Positions 1 through 19,095 of a stretch of 64,000 bases of DNA are shown here, in pieces. The stretch covers positions 19,081,237 to 19,145,236 of the forward strand of contig NC_079372.1 of the NCBI RefSeq assembly GCF_021018895.1, in the 5' to 3' direction. This DNA comes from Seriola aureovittata (lineage: Eukaryota > Chordata > Actinopteri > Carangiformes > Carangidae). The notes beneath the pieces were generated by a model. It saw only the letters and a program-made list of their open reading frames with translations. It ran no database searches and had not been told where the DNA came from. Positions within the stretch are counted from its first letter, which is position 1; every line of letters begins with the position of its first letter. Both the position numbers and the translations under genes were made by a program.

Positions 1-699
1 GTCTCTTCAATGTAATGTCTGCCACTACACCCGGTGTTAAAGGGAAGCGAGCGATGCGCCCCAATTCTATGAAATAAGATTTTATTGAAATAACGTCATT
101 ATTCGCTGATCACATGGGTGCCGATTTTTTTCTTGCCACCACACCGGTTCATAACAAGCCTTAAGTGAGTTTCCATTGAGTGTGTACTTGTTAAAATGAA
201 CCCACGAAACACTTAAAATGACATTTTTGGGATGGAGCTTTGTATGCCTGTCTCAGTGTACGAGAATAACACGACATTGTGCTCACTTTCCGCGAACTTT
301 GTGATCAGACCCCAAGCCACGTACATATGATAACATCTGAATAATTAAAAACGACTTATGTGCTAACTAGTTGAGCTAACTTGTGGCGTAATTACAGTGT
401 CGCAGTGAATTAATCTACATATAAGAGTTGGAAACGCCCGGGGGGTATTGGCTGTTTACGACTTTAGCGGTAGCAAGATGCTAATCTGTCCGGTTCTGTT
501 TGTCCACACAAGGTCATTGAGACGATTACTTTTATACTTAGCTGTTACTGTGTATGTTATTCGGACTAGCGAGCTGTAATCCAGCGAAATGTAACTCATA
601 TTCGGTCGTTTACGCACATATTGTGGAGTTTGGCATTTGTTAGAAATTAGCTGGCTAGCCTAGATGTGACGTTTTTCCATCCCGTTGCATGCCGCAACG
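1..699. other. Intergenic DNA upstream of csde1
   Basis: No coding exon, RNA gene or recognisable repeat was seen. CpG dinucleotides are more frequent here and up to about 900 than in the rest of the window, which fits the edge of a promoter region of a widely expressed gene. Confidence 0.5.
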
Positions 700-800
700 T
701 GTTGGATCAGGCCATATTAGCAGTTCCAGCTGAGGATGGCGGATTGCTAGGAAGTGACAGGCGGTTGTTATTCGGGCCCAGACTAGAGTAGCACCGTCGT
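700..800 (+). promoter_or_regulatory. csde1: Candidate TATA-less csde1 promoter
   Basis: There is a YY1-like core (AGGATGGCGGA, about 733-743) followed within 20 bases by an ETS/GABP-like core (AGGAAGTGAC, about 749-758). No TATA box is seen. YY1 plus ETS sites are typical of housekeeping promoters, and csde1 is broadly expressed. The transcription start and the first leader exon could not be fixed because no convincing splice donor follows. The call rests on motifs and position only. Confidence 0.3.
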
Positions 801-1534
801 GTTAAAGCTTATTGGTTATTCTGTCGCAATTGAGGCAGTCGGCATGGGTCTTACTTTCATGTTTAGGGATTATCGAGCTAAACTGCCGTCTTTTACTCCT
901 TAGAAAGAGCTAAAACGGCCAATAGGTGCTGGTGGTTTAGTGGGTGGACTTTTTTTTTTTTTTTTCTCCCTCTGTCCTTCTGCGTCACCAAAAGCTGCAA
1001 AAGGGGGAGCAGAAAAGGCCATCTCCTCCATGGTTGTTTTCACTCGAGTGTTGTCTCTGTTCATTGCTCATAACCTTTAACCCACTTACCCAATCCATCT
1101 TGTTATAATTGAACTCTTTGTTTGTACTACCACCAGGATGTATGCCTTTAGTGGGTCAAGTATTCATCCAAGTGCTGCAAATGAAAACAAAATATTAAGG
1201 TGCTTCTAGGTTAATTTAGATTTGACATTTGGATATGAACACCAAAGAGGCACCTTTTTTTCTTATTAAAACAAAAAAATCAACATCTCTACTTCTAGGA
1301 ATCTCGTTAGAGCATTTTCACAACACTATATATTAACCTTCCAGGAATAATATGGAAAGGGAGTCATTGCAACACAGTCAAAGCAAAATATATCATGTGT
1401 CCTGGGTTGGCTCATCCAGCCTGTTTTCAAAGCGGTGTATTTTTGTCAACAACTCTCTTCCTCAAACCCTCTGCTCTAACCTACTGGTGGGGATCATTTC
1501 CTGAGGTTCTCACAAAGTTAAGCAAATTTTACAT

Positions 1535-1540
<6 letters not shown>

Positions 1541-1568
<28 letters not shown>
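1541..1568. repeat. (AC)n microsatellite
   Basis: An uninterrupted CA/AC dinucleotide run of about 28 bases in non-coding DNA of the csde1 5' region. Confidence 0.95.
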
Positions 1569-1571
<3 letters not shown>

Positions 1572-2082
1572 TCTTTTGGTAGCTGAGCCTCACCTCTACA
1601 TTTAACACATGTACAGTAAGTGTGCAAAACATGTATAGGTTGAATGACAAAACAGAGGGCCCTGGTCAAAAATGGTGCCATAAATATCATGCCCTGAGCT
1701 GAAGTTATGCACAAGCACTTGTTGATCTACAACTCTTGTCTGCTAGTCAGCTGCCTGGCATTATGGGCTGTATCCAGAGGCATCTGAGGAAAACCTATTT
1801 TTACACTTGTGAGTCTGGGGGCAAAGAATCTAGTGTTCTCAAAAAAAACTTTAGGCGACTGATCCTCAGGGTTGTTCCCATTTTTCATGTGACAGAAAAT
1901 GTGGGATTCTTATGACTTGATAATGTAATTAATTTTTTTACTGTCAGTGCATACTCCACAAGCCCTTGGAGCCTTTTAGTCATTTGTGTTAATCCTCAAT
2001 GTTTGATATGTGAAATTGTTGTCGAGGTGAAGTCAAAGTGATCTGTTTTGCTCAGCTGACCAAATCTGCCTTTTCTCCACAG

Positions 2083-2761
2083 TATGAAGTGAAACGGAAC
2101 TGAATTTTTGTACCATCCGCAACTGCTTCAAGTTCAGATCATAACACAGAAACAGAAGATAAACCTCCCAAAACAACAAGCAAAGTTGCAACACTGAAGA
2201 CACGTGGAGGGAAAAAAAATAAGGATCACTTCAAGGGTTTAACACGCAAGAAGCAACCAAATCCTGAAACGACCAAAGAAGACGAACAACAGCCCAACTG
2301 AAACATAGAAGAGAAGCAATCCTATGCCCAAGCATATTCTGAGAAGACAATAACTGATCTGAAACCAGAAGTTTGTGCCTACTCAACAGCTTTGACAAAG
2401 CACACGTCCCAACGCTGCTCCTAGCCCTCCTCATCCTCACCACACCACCGACTTACCGCCGGGGTGTGGAGTGGGCTGCTATCTGCTATTTTTTTCCCCC
2501 CATAGGTCCCCCCATCTTCCCCCCCCTCTTCTCTTCCCACTGTTTTTCATTGTAATTTTTTCTAAGCAGTGTTATTGCACCTGCGTTTGCCTTTTTTTGC
2601 GCTAGATTTCTCCCCCATTTTTTGCTTTATGCAACCATCTAGAACTTGTGCCAGAAACCTGTAACAAGTGTGTGTGTTCAACTGTGTGCGTGAAGAGATC
2701 TGCAGGAACTGCATAGTCATCGAGATCCAGAGAATTACAAGACTCAAGACGACTAATAAAG
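2083..2761 (+). other. csde1: Probable csde1 5' untranslated leader exon
   Basis: A good acceptor (TTTTCTCCACAG, ending 2082) and a good donor (AAAG then GTGGGT at 2762) bound a 679-base segment with no long open frame. It holds long pyrimidine tracts at roughly 2490-2560, including runs of T, of C and mixed CTTCT motifs. The mammalian UNR leader is known to carry an internal ribosome entry site that binds PTB and UNR itself at such tracts, so a similar role is plausible. I infer that this is a leader exon; the function is not shown by the sequence. Confidence 0.45.
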
Positions 2762-5394
2762 GTGGGTCTCAGTTGTAGTCCCTTCATAACATGAGACCTA
2801 GCGTGTTAACATCAACTGTACTAATAATTGTTAAGTCACTTGTGCTTTCATTTGTCATGTTTTGAATAATTTCCTCCACCCAATATTCTGAAAATGATTC
2901 CCTTTTAATGTCCTTTTTAAAAATTCAGATTTAAAGAATTTGTTATTGCAAGTTGGTGTTTACTTTGGGGGTTGACTTCAGAATCTGTAATTGGTAAATT
3001 CCCTGTTTGTACACATGACTCTATTATACAGATGTACAAACACAGACTTTGTAAAACTCTCAATTCTAATTAAGTTTGGCCAGCTGTGCGGATTTTGGAC
3101 AGCAATGCAGAGGTTGTTTTGTTTATCACTGAACAGAAACAACAGTTCATTTGTCCTCTTTGTTTGCTTAAACATCCAACTCTTTCAAACACGTGTGCAA
3201 CTCTTTAAAAAGGAAAAAAAAAGAAAATTGAAACTTGTATCTGGATTTGTGACCTCATCAGTTAGATTTGTGTTCTCAATTTCTGAATTGCGGCACCTTC
3301 AGTGATTGTCTATTTGTAGGAGCTGATTTCACTGATTAGCATACCTTTAACCAGAGAGAGAAATGTCAGTGAAAGCAGCTGCTGCAGTGCTTTGTTAGAA
3401 ATGAATCCTGTGTATTCACTGCTATTTGCACGTGCTTACACATGTTGCTATCTGGGCTCGAAAGCACACATAATGTGGATTGACTGTGATAAGTGATACA
3501 GAGCTGAAGATTTGATTCTTATGTCATTGACCTCTACATTGCCGTTTGCCAAAGATAAGTCTTCTTAAAACTTCTCATAAGCCAGCTGTACTGAACCGCC
3601 ACCACCTCCAGTTAAACTGGTTATTCAATTTAGCTTGATTAATGATTTGATTGCCTTCCCCTCACCCAGCCCGCACCTTTTTCCTGCTCTGTCGTTTTGA
3701 AGTCATAACCTCCCTGATTTTTGCCCTTTCAACTCCCTCCCTGGGGGATAAAAGCCCACAGCTATTTTCCTTTGTTTGTGACACATGGCACACTGGCTGA
3801 CCTATTTGCCTTACCCGTTATGTTTGTTCCTCTCTTCACCCTTGCAGACATCCAGCGGTGTATCATTGGGTGGTTACATAAAAATAGTACTTAACAGTGA
3901 AGCAAAAAAAAAAAGATTAAACAAGTAATCAAGTTCAGCAAGTGCTCAAGCAAGTTTGGTCCGAGTTTATGGGAAAATATGGGCAGCCCCTGGAAAGGCT
4001 TTGTTGAGTTTACCTTGCCTGCGTCGCCACCCACCGCGTTTGTTAGCGCTGACCTGAGCAGCACCTCCCCTGTCGGACTCAGCCTGTCGCCATATGGCCG
4101 ATCCGTAAGTTTCACCTTCCCACCTCTTTTCTAAGTGCCCCACCCCATCGAACACCCATCCACCCACCTTGCCCTGCATCTCTCTGCTGTTGAATGGCCT
4201 AACCTCTTTCATCCTTTTCGGGCTCCCGAGACTAGCCTCTACTCAGATGTATTGTTGCAGGGCGAGGGGTGTTCTGCTGATTAAACTGCAGAAATTTGCC
4301 GCTTTTTTACAAATCCTCTAGAGCCATTTTCTTTCCATTTCCCTCGTATTTTTACTTTGCATCATAACCCTGTAAAATTTAAGTCAGGCTGTGACATGGG
4401 CAAATCATGTTGGGCTACATTAATGCTTGTACATAACTTCACTCAAAGCAAGTCAACGCTAAACTACGTACTAGCTGATCCCTAGGGAAAAACTGAATGG
4501 GTAGTATTTAAGGTACTTGCCCGTCAGAGCTGAACTAAAACCCTTCATTATCTCTGAGACCAAAACGTTGGATGTGGATGTTTGAGAGTAATCACTGCAC
4601 GGGCAACATATTACAGGGTAAAAGACCTGCAGATGTGTTATGTCTTCTGTGAAGAGTAGCTTGTTTTGATAGTGCAGTGCAGAACAGGGCCTAACAGAAG
4701 AGGCTGCTCTGGGACCCCCCCTCATAACCCATAACCCATCACCAACTCTCTGTCCACTGTAAATGCACCGCTATTTGACCTGTCATTTGCATTTTCTGAT
4801 TCTCCATTTTCAGTAGTTTTATTTTACTTCACCTTGAGTACGATTTGTGACACTTCACTTAAACCACTTCACCGTAACTGACTGAACAAAGAAGTAGGTT
4901 GGGCTTTTCAGGTTTTTAGTCTGCCTTCTCTGGAAAGACATTCCCGTTTGAATGCACAAGCGTTTTCAGCCACTTATTAGTGCTATTGATTGATGCTGTG
5001 ATGTGAGATTGTCATGGTAGCATATCCGTCGATACGGAGTGTCCTTACACCTTTTTCTGTGTGGTATTTTGGCATTAGGATTTCTCACAGGGTTTTTAGT
5101 ATTGGTGGTGGTTGCGATGAGCTGAGATACAATAAAATGGCATTGGAGAAGTCTTTGTACATTGGTAGTGTAGTATATTGCTGTGATATTGTGAGATGTA
5201 TATACGGTGTGCATGGGCAAATGCAGGTTAGATTAAGCAGAAGATGCAGTGTTTTAGACCGTTGCGCTGGATAATAGCCGGTCCCGTGTAATCACAACTC
5301 AACAGTTTGTGATGATGGTAACTTAAAAAGAAAATAAAAAACATTAAATACTATGTCTGTCCTCTTTGTCAAAGCTGTTACTTCCTCCCAACAG
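2762..5394 (+). other. csde1: csde1 5' intronic region
   Basis: Mostly intronic DNA between leader exons. The one segment of note is the candidate coding exon at 3979-4104, reported separately. A good acceptor (CTTGCAG, ending 3847) lies 131 bases before that ATG. No interspersed repeat was recognised. Confidence 0.5.
3979..4104 (+). CDS. csde1: Candidate alternative first coding exon of csde1
   Basis: An ATG at 3979 opens 42 sense codons (starting MGSPWKGFVEF, ending SPYGRS) that run in phase 0 to a consensus donor, GTAAGT, at 4105. The exon could begin at 3848 after a CTTGCAG acceptor. Joined to the acceptor at 5395, the frame continues through the downstream N-terminal exon into the main csde1 frame at 6243. 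The peptide is rich in Ser, Pro, Leu and Thr, like the known alternative N-terminus of human CSDE1. I do not recognise it in any described isoform, and part of the signal may be chance. Confidence 0.33.
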
Positions 5395-5583
5395 CATATT
5401 CAAGTCCTATCCGCAGTGTCAGAAATGGAAAGAGGGTCCTCTGAACCTCCAGTGGCTCGCAACACTGGTGCTGCCCGATCTACCTCTACTGGTCCCATGA
5501 ATATCCCCCGCTCCTCCTCTGTCTCTTGCCACCCCCACCCTGGGAGTAAAAAACATAGGCGGACTCCCTTGTATCAGAGATCA
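5395..5583 (+). CDS. csde1: Alternative N-terminal exon of csde1 (long isoform)
   Basis: The exon follows a CAACAG acceptor and ends at the donor GTAAGG. An ATG at 5425 starts 53 residues that end in GSKKHRRTPLYQRS and join in phase 0 to the usual first Met at 6243. Human CSDE1 has a long isoform whose extra 46 residues end in KKQKRTPTYQRS just before MSFDP, so the basic YQRS end is conserved while the Ser/Pro-rich start has drifted. An alternative acceptor (CCGCAG) ends at 5416. With this exon the protein is about 850 residues. Confidence 0.75.
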
Positions 5584-5667
5584 GTAAGGTGGCATGTTGG
5601 GTAGTGCCAGCATTGAATTAACAATCAACTGTTGTTGTGTCATGTGACTTTCGCTAACAGCATGGTT

Positions 5668-5684
5668 TGTTGTTGTTGTTGTTG
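5668..5684. repeat. (GTT)n microsatellite
   Basis: A short run of GTT trinucleotides in the intron before the main csde1 start exon. Confidence 0.7.
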
Positions 5685-6242
5685 CGCAAGTTCAACCAGG
5701 GCCCAGTGGCAGATTTTGATAAGTGAGTTTTACGGGTATTTGTCAATAATCACTGGTTGGTCTGTTGGTAGAAGGAGGTGAACAGTTTTTGTACACTTGT
5801 CTGTCTAACCAGAATTGCATGAAATTGTTTACAATTTTCTTAGTGTTGAGAAGATTTAGGAGCGGGCAAATTGAGTGACTTGTAGGTTTTACTGCATGAC
5901 ATTAAGCAAACCAGGAAGCGTTGCTGTGTGTTGCTAAAAATAGTTTTTTTCCAGCCAGCAGTATGAATTAAACTGAAATTCTTTCAGGGTATTATCAATG
6001 TGTGTTCCCTTCTGTTGATGACCAGATAGCCCCTGAAGGCTCTAATGTAGCTTTACATTAGCTTTTTTTCCCCTTCCCCACTTCCTCTGAAATGTGCTGT
6101 TCTTGCATGTTTGAATTTTGTTTTGTTTTTTTTTTGTTAAGGTTGGCATCAAACCCTACCTTAAAATTGTAGTTACTTATTTTGGTCTGCTTCATGTTGT
6201 TCCGCTGAATGCAATTTAACACTTGGTTCTCGTTTTCCCTAG

Positions 6243-13969
<7,727 letters not shown>

Positions 13970-14456
13970 GCAATACAGAGCCCGCCCCGTTCAGTGTTGG
14001 TGGGATGCTGTCCCGTAGGGCAACAGCAGGAGATAAGGGAATTTGATTTGACACATGCTTGTACACACAAACTCACACACAGAACATACACACACATACA
14101 GTAATCGGCATGTGTAATCTTTGTCCCCATCGATACCTGCGCGGGAACTTTTCTCATTCCACGGTTCCCTGCCTCCCATGTATGATGTACTTGATACAGA
14201 GTCCACACTGCAGTGTACATGGGATCTCTGAGTGTGTGTGTGTGCGTGTGTGATGTACCCTAGAAGTGATTATAGTGTGTAATGGAGGTATTTGTTTCTG
14301 AGGGCCTCGTCCCTCTAAATCAGAGTGATGACTGTGTGGCTGTCTATGTCCCTATCTTTTTGAATCTGCTTTGACTGGAATTCTGCACCTGTAATCTGTC
14401 CAATAGTCTGCCTGGGTGAATGAGTGTGACTGTTGGCATGTCTTTGAGCTTCTGCT

Positions 14457-14459
<3 letters not shown>

Positions 14460-14492
<33 letters not shown>
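14460..14492. repeat. Poly(T) tract
   Basis: A run of about 33 T bases in the csde1 3' untranslated region. Confidence 0.95.
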
Positions 14493-15179
14493 CTCATATA
14501 TTTGCTCCTTTACCCATGGAAACTTGAAATGGATTCATTATCAAAGTTTCCACTACTGTATGCTTTCCTAAAAAAAAACAAAAAAAAAAACGCATAAAGC
14601 AAAGCAAAGTTCCCTCCATAAGGAGGATCATATTTCTCATATGTGCGGGCTTAAACTGAGGATTCTTCTCTGCTCCGTTTTTTGAGCAGTTTTAAAAATG
14701 CTTTATTGAAGAGCTGAAGAGAAAGCATGGTGTGTGTGATGTATGTGAATGTCAAAGTAGTCGATCTAATGGGATTTACTTTACCAATCTGGAGCCTTTA
14801 GATACCTTTTTGGTATTCACATGCTCCACTTAAGCAATTTTTCCCAGGTGCAGAATTCCTCGTGGCATCTTATATCTGCAGTTCTTTTATACTATGTACT
14901 TTTTTTCTTGCACATATGTTTTTGCTTTTTTTCCATTGAAACTCAATCTGCTAATATTGAATTAAGTAAGAATAAGGTGCCTAAAAACTACAAGCAAAGT
15001 GAAATGAAAAAAAACAAAAAACAAAAACAAAACAAAAAACAAAAATTAGATGTATCCTCTGTTCCCAGCCAACCGCCAAAATATTCAGAACAATCTTAGG
15101 GTGGCTGTCTTTTCTAGTAGAAATAATACTGATATGCATCCCAAACCTGTGGGTTGAACTATACTGTATGTAATGTGTG

Positions 15180-15349
15180 CTTTTTTTTTTTTCTTTTTTT
15201 TTTTTTCTTTTTTTTTTTTTTCTTTCTTAGTGAAAGTTCAAACTTCAGATATAATGAAACAAATTTAACTTAAAGGAGAAAGGTAAAGTATTAGAAATTC
15301 AGTAAAAAAAAAAAAAAAAAAAAAACATTAAAAAAAAAAACATTAAAAA
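15180..15349. repeat. T-rich then A-rich low-complexity tracts
   Basis: A T-rich tract with scattered C (15180-15227) is followed about 75 bases later by an A-rich tract with two ACATTA breaks (15304-15349). The two are complementary and could form a hairpin in the csde1 transcript. Confidence 0.85.
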
Positions 15350-15519
15350 TCAGGACATCAGTTATTGTGCTCTGGAGACATGTTGGGTGAGCTGTTGTGC
15401 CTCTGCACATTAAGTTACAGTCAAAATTAATTTCAACTTTAGAGATCACCGGGTTTCAGTTGAACCACGTACAGAGGTTCTCATGTACTTTTGTTAATGG
15501 TCTTGAATGAAACAATTGA

Positions 15520-15525
15520 ATTAAA
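15520..15525 (+). terminator. csde1: csde1 polyadenylation signal
   Basis: ATTAAA, the commonest variant signal, is followed about 20 bases on by ATGAGCTGGTTTGTATTTGTC, a T/G-rich downstream element. It is the best signal after the stop codon. Confidence 0.6.
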
Positions 15526-15562
15526 GTTTTATGAAAATCATGAGCTGGTTTGTATTTGTCTT

Positions 15563-15568
15563 TTTATT
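15563..15568 (-). terminator. Candidate polyadenylation signal of the RASSF gene
   Basis: TTTATT on the + strand is AATAAA on the - strand. It lies about 920 bases past the RASSF stop and only about 40 bases from the csde1 signal. A second AATAAA on the - strand is at 16010-16015, closer to the stop, and may be used instead. Confidence 0.4.
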
Positions 15569-16009
15569 TCAGAGAGCGGCTGCAAATCTGCTTTAAGACT
15601 ATTCTAAGAAAATTATAATGTAGCTGTGAAAACGACTCATTGACATGAGGGCAAGAAACAACCCAGATATTTTCATTCAACATTATAAAACATTAGACAG
15701 GTTTTATAACAAACACAAAGGTACATAGTTGAAACTAACAGAACCATCGTGCCACATCGAAGAACAATAACATCCAGGACTTCTCAGCAGATGACAACAT
15801 TTACAAATTCACCTGAGACAAAGCTTTCAGTCCAGTCCTACTTTCTTTTTCTTTTTAAACTGAACGCTTGCATTAGCTCCGAGTCGCACAGAACAGGAAA
15901 ATGCATCATCCACAGTCCATCTCGGTGCCATTAGAGTTCCTATTGAGGTCAGAATCCCCATGATGCACAGATGAAACGCTGTCTGCCAGACAAAGCCGGT
16001 GCAAGGACA

Positions 16010-16015
16010 TTTATT
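16010..16015 (-). terminator. Proximal polyadenylation signal of the RASSF gene
   Basis: AATAAA on the - strand, about 475 bases past the RASSF stop. No other - strand hexamer was seen between it and the stop. Confidence 0.45.
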
Positions 16016-16488
16016 TGATTTCCCTCTCCAGTAAAAGGCTTTTAACATGTACAATTATATAGTGTTCCATAATTGACTTCAACACAAGGTCACATGGGCT
16101 GGATACTATTCATAGTTGCCAAGAATCATCTACCTCCAGGTTTAATTATAAAATAACATTTGAATTTGTGACTGCTTTTATGAGGTTAAAATGTTGCAGT
16201 GAATGGGTTGCATTATTTAAAAAAAAAAAAATAAAATAATGCTCTTGGACCACAGGGTCTCACCTCTGACATGGAGCCTATTCAATCACTAGGGGGCTCA
16301 CCGAAGGCAACAAACTGTGGGAGGACTGGGCTCGTGTGGAAGTGAATGCACCACAGTACTGGGGCTCCATTCCAGCCACATACATACAGGAAGTCTTGGG
16401 TACAAACACTCAATACAAGTTAAACTCAGAGGATTGGAGCCCTGCGACGTGAGGAATTAAACTGGCACAAAGGAGCATTCATTAGATT

Positions 16489-18013
16489 CTAAACCTTCGT
16501 GCCGCCCAGATATATAGTCAGTTCAGAGCGGTGAATCACCTTCTTTTTAGTCTGTAATTGAGAGCTTTGGGATTCAGACCAGCGCGTCCACCACTCCCTG
16601 AGCTCTGCGGGACCCGTGGGCCGCCGCTCTTTCATCTGGCTGGGAGAAACTAGAGCATGAGGAGCGTTGAAGTCTTTTCTGGGCAGGAACTTCCTGTTAA
16701 CGTTTACATCCCCATCTGGATCAGATCGTTGGCGATTCGCGTACTTGGTTGAAAGTTCAGTGGCGGCGTTTGCACCGGCTTTTGAAATCGTCTCTGAATC
16801 CTCTCCAGCGACGCTTTGAGAGGCAAAGAAATCCAGCCCCTGTATTTTGTGCTTGTACTCCTCCAGTGTGGCCTTGCAATCAACAGCCTTTGCCCTCATC
16901 TCTAGGAACTGACACTGCAGATCTTTCTCATAACCTTCCTCTGCCTTTAATTCATTCTCCCAAAACCTTATCAGCTCCGTCTCTTCTTCAGCCGTTCTCT
17001 GCTGCGCTTCCTGCTCGGCTCTTTTGGCCCTCTGTTTCTCCTCCAGCTCAGAAATCTGTTTGTCTATGAGTGCAATCTGGACCTGTAAATCCTGCAAACA
17101 GCCGAGCCGACATATGACGGTCTCTCTCAGGCTGTTCTTCTCATCTTCAACCGTAACGCAGCTTGAGCTGAACAGGTCGTCGGCTTTAGCCTCTTGATTT
17201 TTCTTGTAGTGTTTGCTTTCTTTACCTCTCGTCTGACTTCCCATGCAGCAGGACGTTTGACGATCCAAGTCTGACTTGAAACTTTTCTCGCCTCTGACTT
17301 TGCCTCTGCTGCTTCGACCCAAATTGTCTTTGTCAACACTGAGACAAACATCCAGAGAGGTACGGTTCTTTTTATCGGTCCTCTTACTGCTTTCCTTATC
17401 GCAGGCAGTACTGTAGACTTTGCCTTTCCCCAGACTCTCCAGCCATTCCCAGGCCTCCTCCATGAGCGTCAGAGACTTTCTTTTAGGCCTTTTCACTTCT
17501 TCCTTTTGCTGCTCAGCTTCCTGCCTCAAACAAGTCAACGGCGGCAAGCTTTGGCGATGCAAACTAAGTGAACCGCTGCTCCGCCGCATCCGAGCCCCTG
17601 CATCTTTTCTTCTCAGTGGCGGGCAAGGTTGGTATCTGCCAACTTTTGTTCTGCTCATTTCATCCCAGACAGAGGCTCCGTTGTGGAGCAGTGTGAGCTG
17701 GACCTCCCTGGCCTGCTCACCGTACTTCTCCAGAGTCTCCAGAAGGCGTTCGTTGGGCGTCATGCACCGCTCAAAGTCTTTGAACTTCTCCCGTAACGTG
17801 TAGCGTCCGGGCTGACCTGAAGAGAGAGAGATGACCGCGGTTACCAGCCGGGTCAGCACCGCGTCAGAACATCAATGGTAGCCACAATAAACACACACAC
17901 ATGTACATACCCAGGGCTTGAGCCAACGCTATGACCACGTCTTGACATGTTGTTTCCTCTGTGACTCCACAGACCACGCGTGGGATACCGTCCACAGACA
18001 CCTTCACTTCCAT
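16489..18013 (-). CDS. rassf7/8-like: N-terminal RASSF family protein (RASSF7/8-like)
   Basis: A Ras-association adaptor; relatives act in junction, mitotic and JNK/Hippo-linked signalling. Two coding exons on the - strand, 18013-17911 and 17816-16489, flank a 94-base intron and encode 476 residues. The Ras-association (ubiquitin-like) domain spans about 1-80: [19 protein letters not shown], then [15 protein letters not shown] and GRYTLREKF match RASSF7/8. A basic, Ser-rich linker follows. A coiled coil covers about 260-365 and includes [16 protein letters not shown]. The start at 18013 is preferred over an in-frame ATG at 18046, because family members start ME(L/V)KV and the upstream bases look like an acceptor (CTTTTTTT to GCAG). 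The ending IYLGGTKV is not one I can assign. Placement within RASSF7 or 8 is uncertain. Confidence 0.85.
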
Positions 18014-18599
18014 TGCACCCAGTCTGCGTTTTCCAAAAAAAGACACTGGAAGCGTGTTGTGCGGAGGCTGTTGTAGGGGAAGTGGTGGAGACAGCTTAAA
18101 TGACCCTCATTATGATCCACTCTAATCTGTCTGCCCATCACGCGCTGGTCGAGCTTCAGGACAGTTTCAATCACTGTCTACAGTAAAAACAAAAAGTAAT
18201 TAACAGAAACAAAAACCTTAAGCACAGTTAATGTTAAAGAATAAACTATCGCAGGGACCTGCCTCTCTGTCCTGTCTGTGGTACCGGTGCTCGGACCTGT
18301 CTGCTCAGAGAAGGGGGGGTGAATGTTCTGGTTGGGAGGAACAGTTAAGGCCAATTAAAATTCCTAAGGGCATCTACCACTGGAGGACAGTTTATGATCC
18401 CACCCATCTTGCATAGTTTCCATTCTGCCTGAACAAACACGCGGAAGAACAGATTTTGTTTTAGATTTCTATGAACTTGTACAACAACAAAATGTTTTCA
18501 GACAGAGCCAGCGCTGATCGTTTTAATCGTTTACCTCATTAATATTCACCAATAATCAGACAAAGTGCGTACACAGCTCCATTACCCTCCCTGTCAAAT

Positions 18600-19095
18600 A
18601 TTACTCCAATACAAGTGAAAGCTCCTCAGATTTTTACTTGAGTTCAAGTACTTCAGTAACCTGCTTTTAAAAATACTTAAGTATTCAAAAGTACATTTTT
18701 TATGTCAATACATTGTTGTGTTGCTCCACAGTTACTACGACAACCTCCTGAATGCACTGACAGAAAACCTGCAGAATAAAAAGCTATGATACAAATTGCC
18801 ATAAAAACACATTTGAATCAACAAAAGATTAATTTTTTTTTAGGCAGTGATGAAGTTTGGTCTCGGTAAACACAGCACAACATTTTGAAAACAAAGGAAT
18901 CTTTTCTAAAATTATGGATAAGTCTCCGGTAAAGAATCTCCATTCGCTAACAAAAAAAACTCTGCTTCATAGAAATGTAGTGGAGTCAAAGACATACAGT
19001 ATGTTTCCAAAAAAAAAAAAAAAAGCTCAAGTAAAGTGCAGATTCTTACAAAATATACTTAAGTACAGCACTCAAGTTTTTCCCAGGAGGCATTC
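18600..19095. mobile_element. Possible non-autonomous DNA transposon relic
   Basis: The left part carries TTACTTGAGTTCAAGTACTT and AAATACTTAAGTATTC. The right part carries CTCAAGTAAAGTG and TATACTTAAGTACAGC. These are inverted versions of the same CTCAAGTA/TACTTGAG words, separated by about 400 bases of AT-rich DNA. I recognise this word pattern from abundant teleost repeats, probably of hAT type, but no target duplication was confirmed. Confidence 0.45.

Larger units (their letters stand above)
13970..15545 (+). other. csde1: csde1 3' untranslated region
   Basis: Follows the stop at 13967-13969 with no splice or coding signal. It contains CA/TG-rich DNA (14060-14255), a T33 run (14460-14492), a T-rich tract (15180-15227) and an A-rich tract (15304-15349). 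It ends near the polyadenylation signal at 15520. The long homopolymers may reflect repeat insertions or simple slippage. Confidence 0.7.

Noticed and set aside
18014..18046. Eleven extra residues ([11 protein letters not shown]) at the RASSF N-terminus
   Set aside because: Family members start at ME(L/V)KV, and these bases read as a pyrimidine tract and acceptor of a leader intron.
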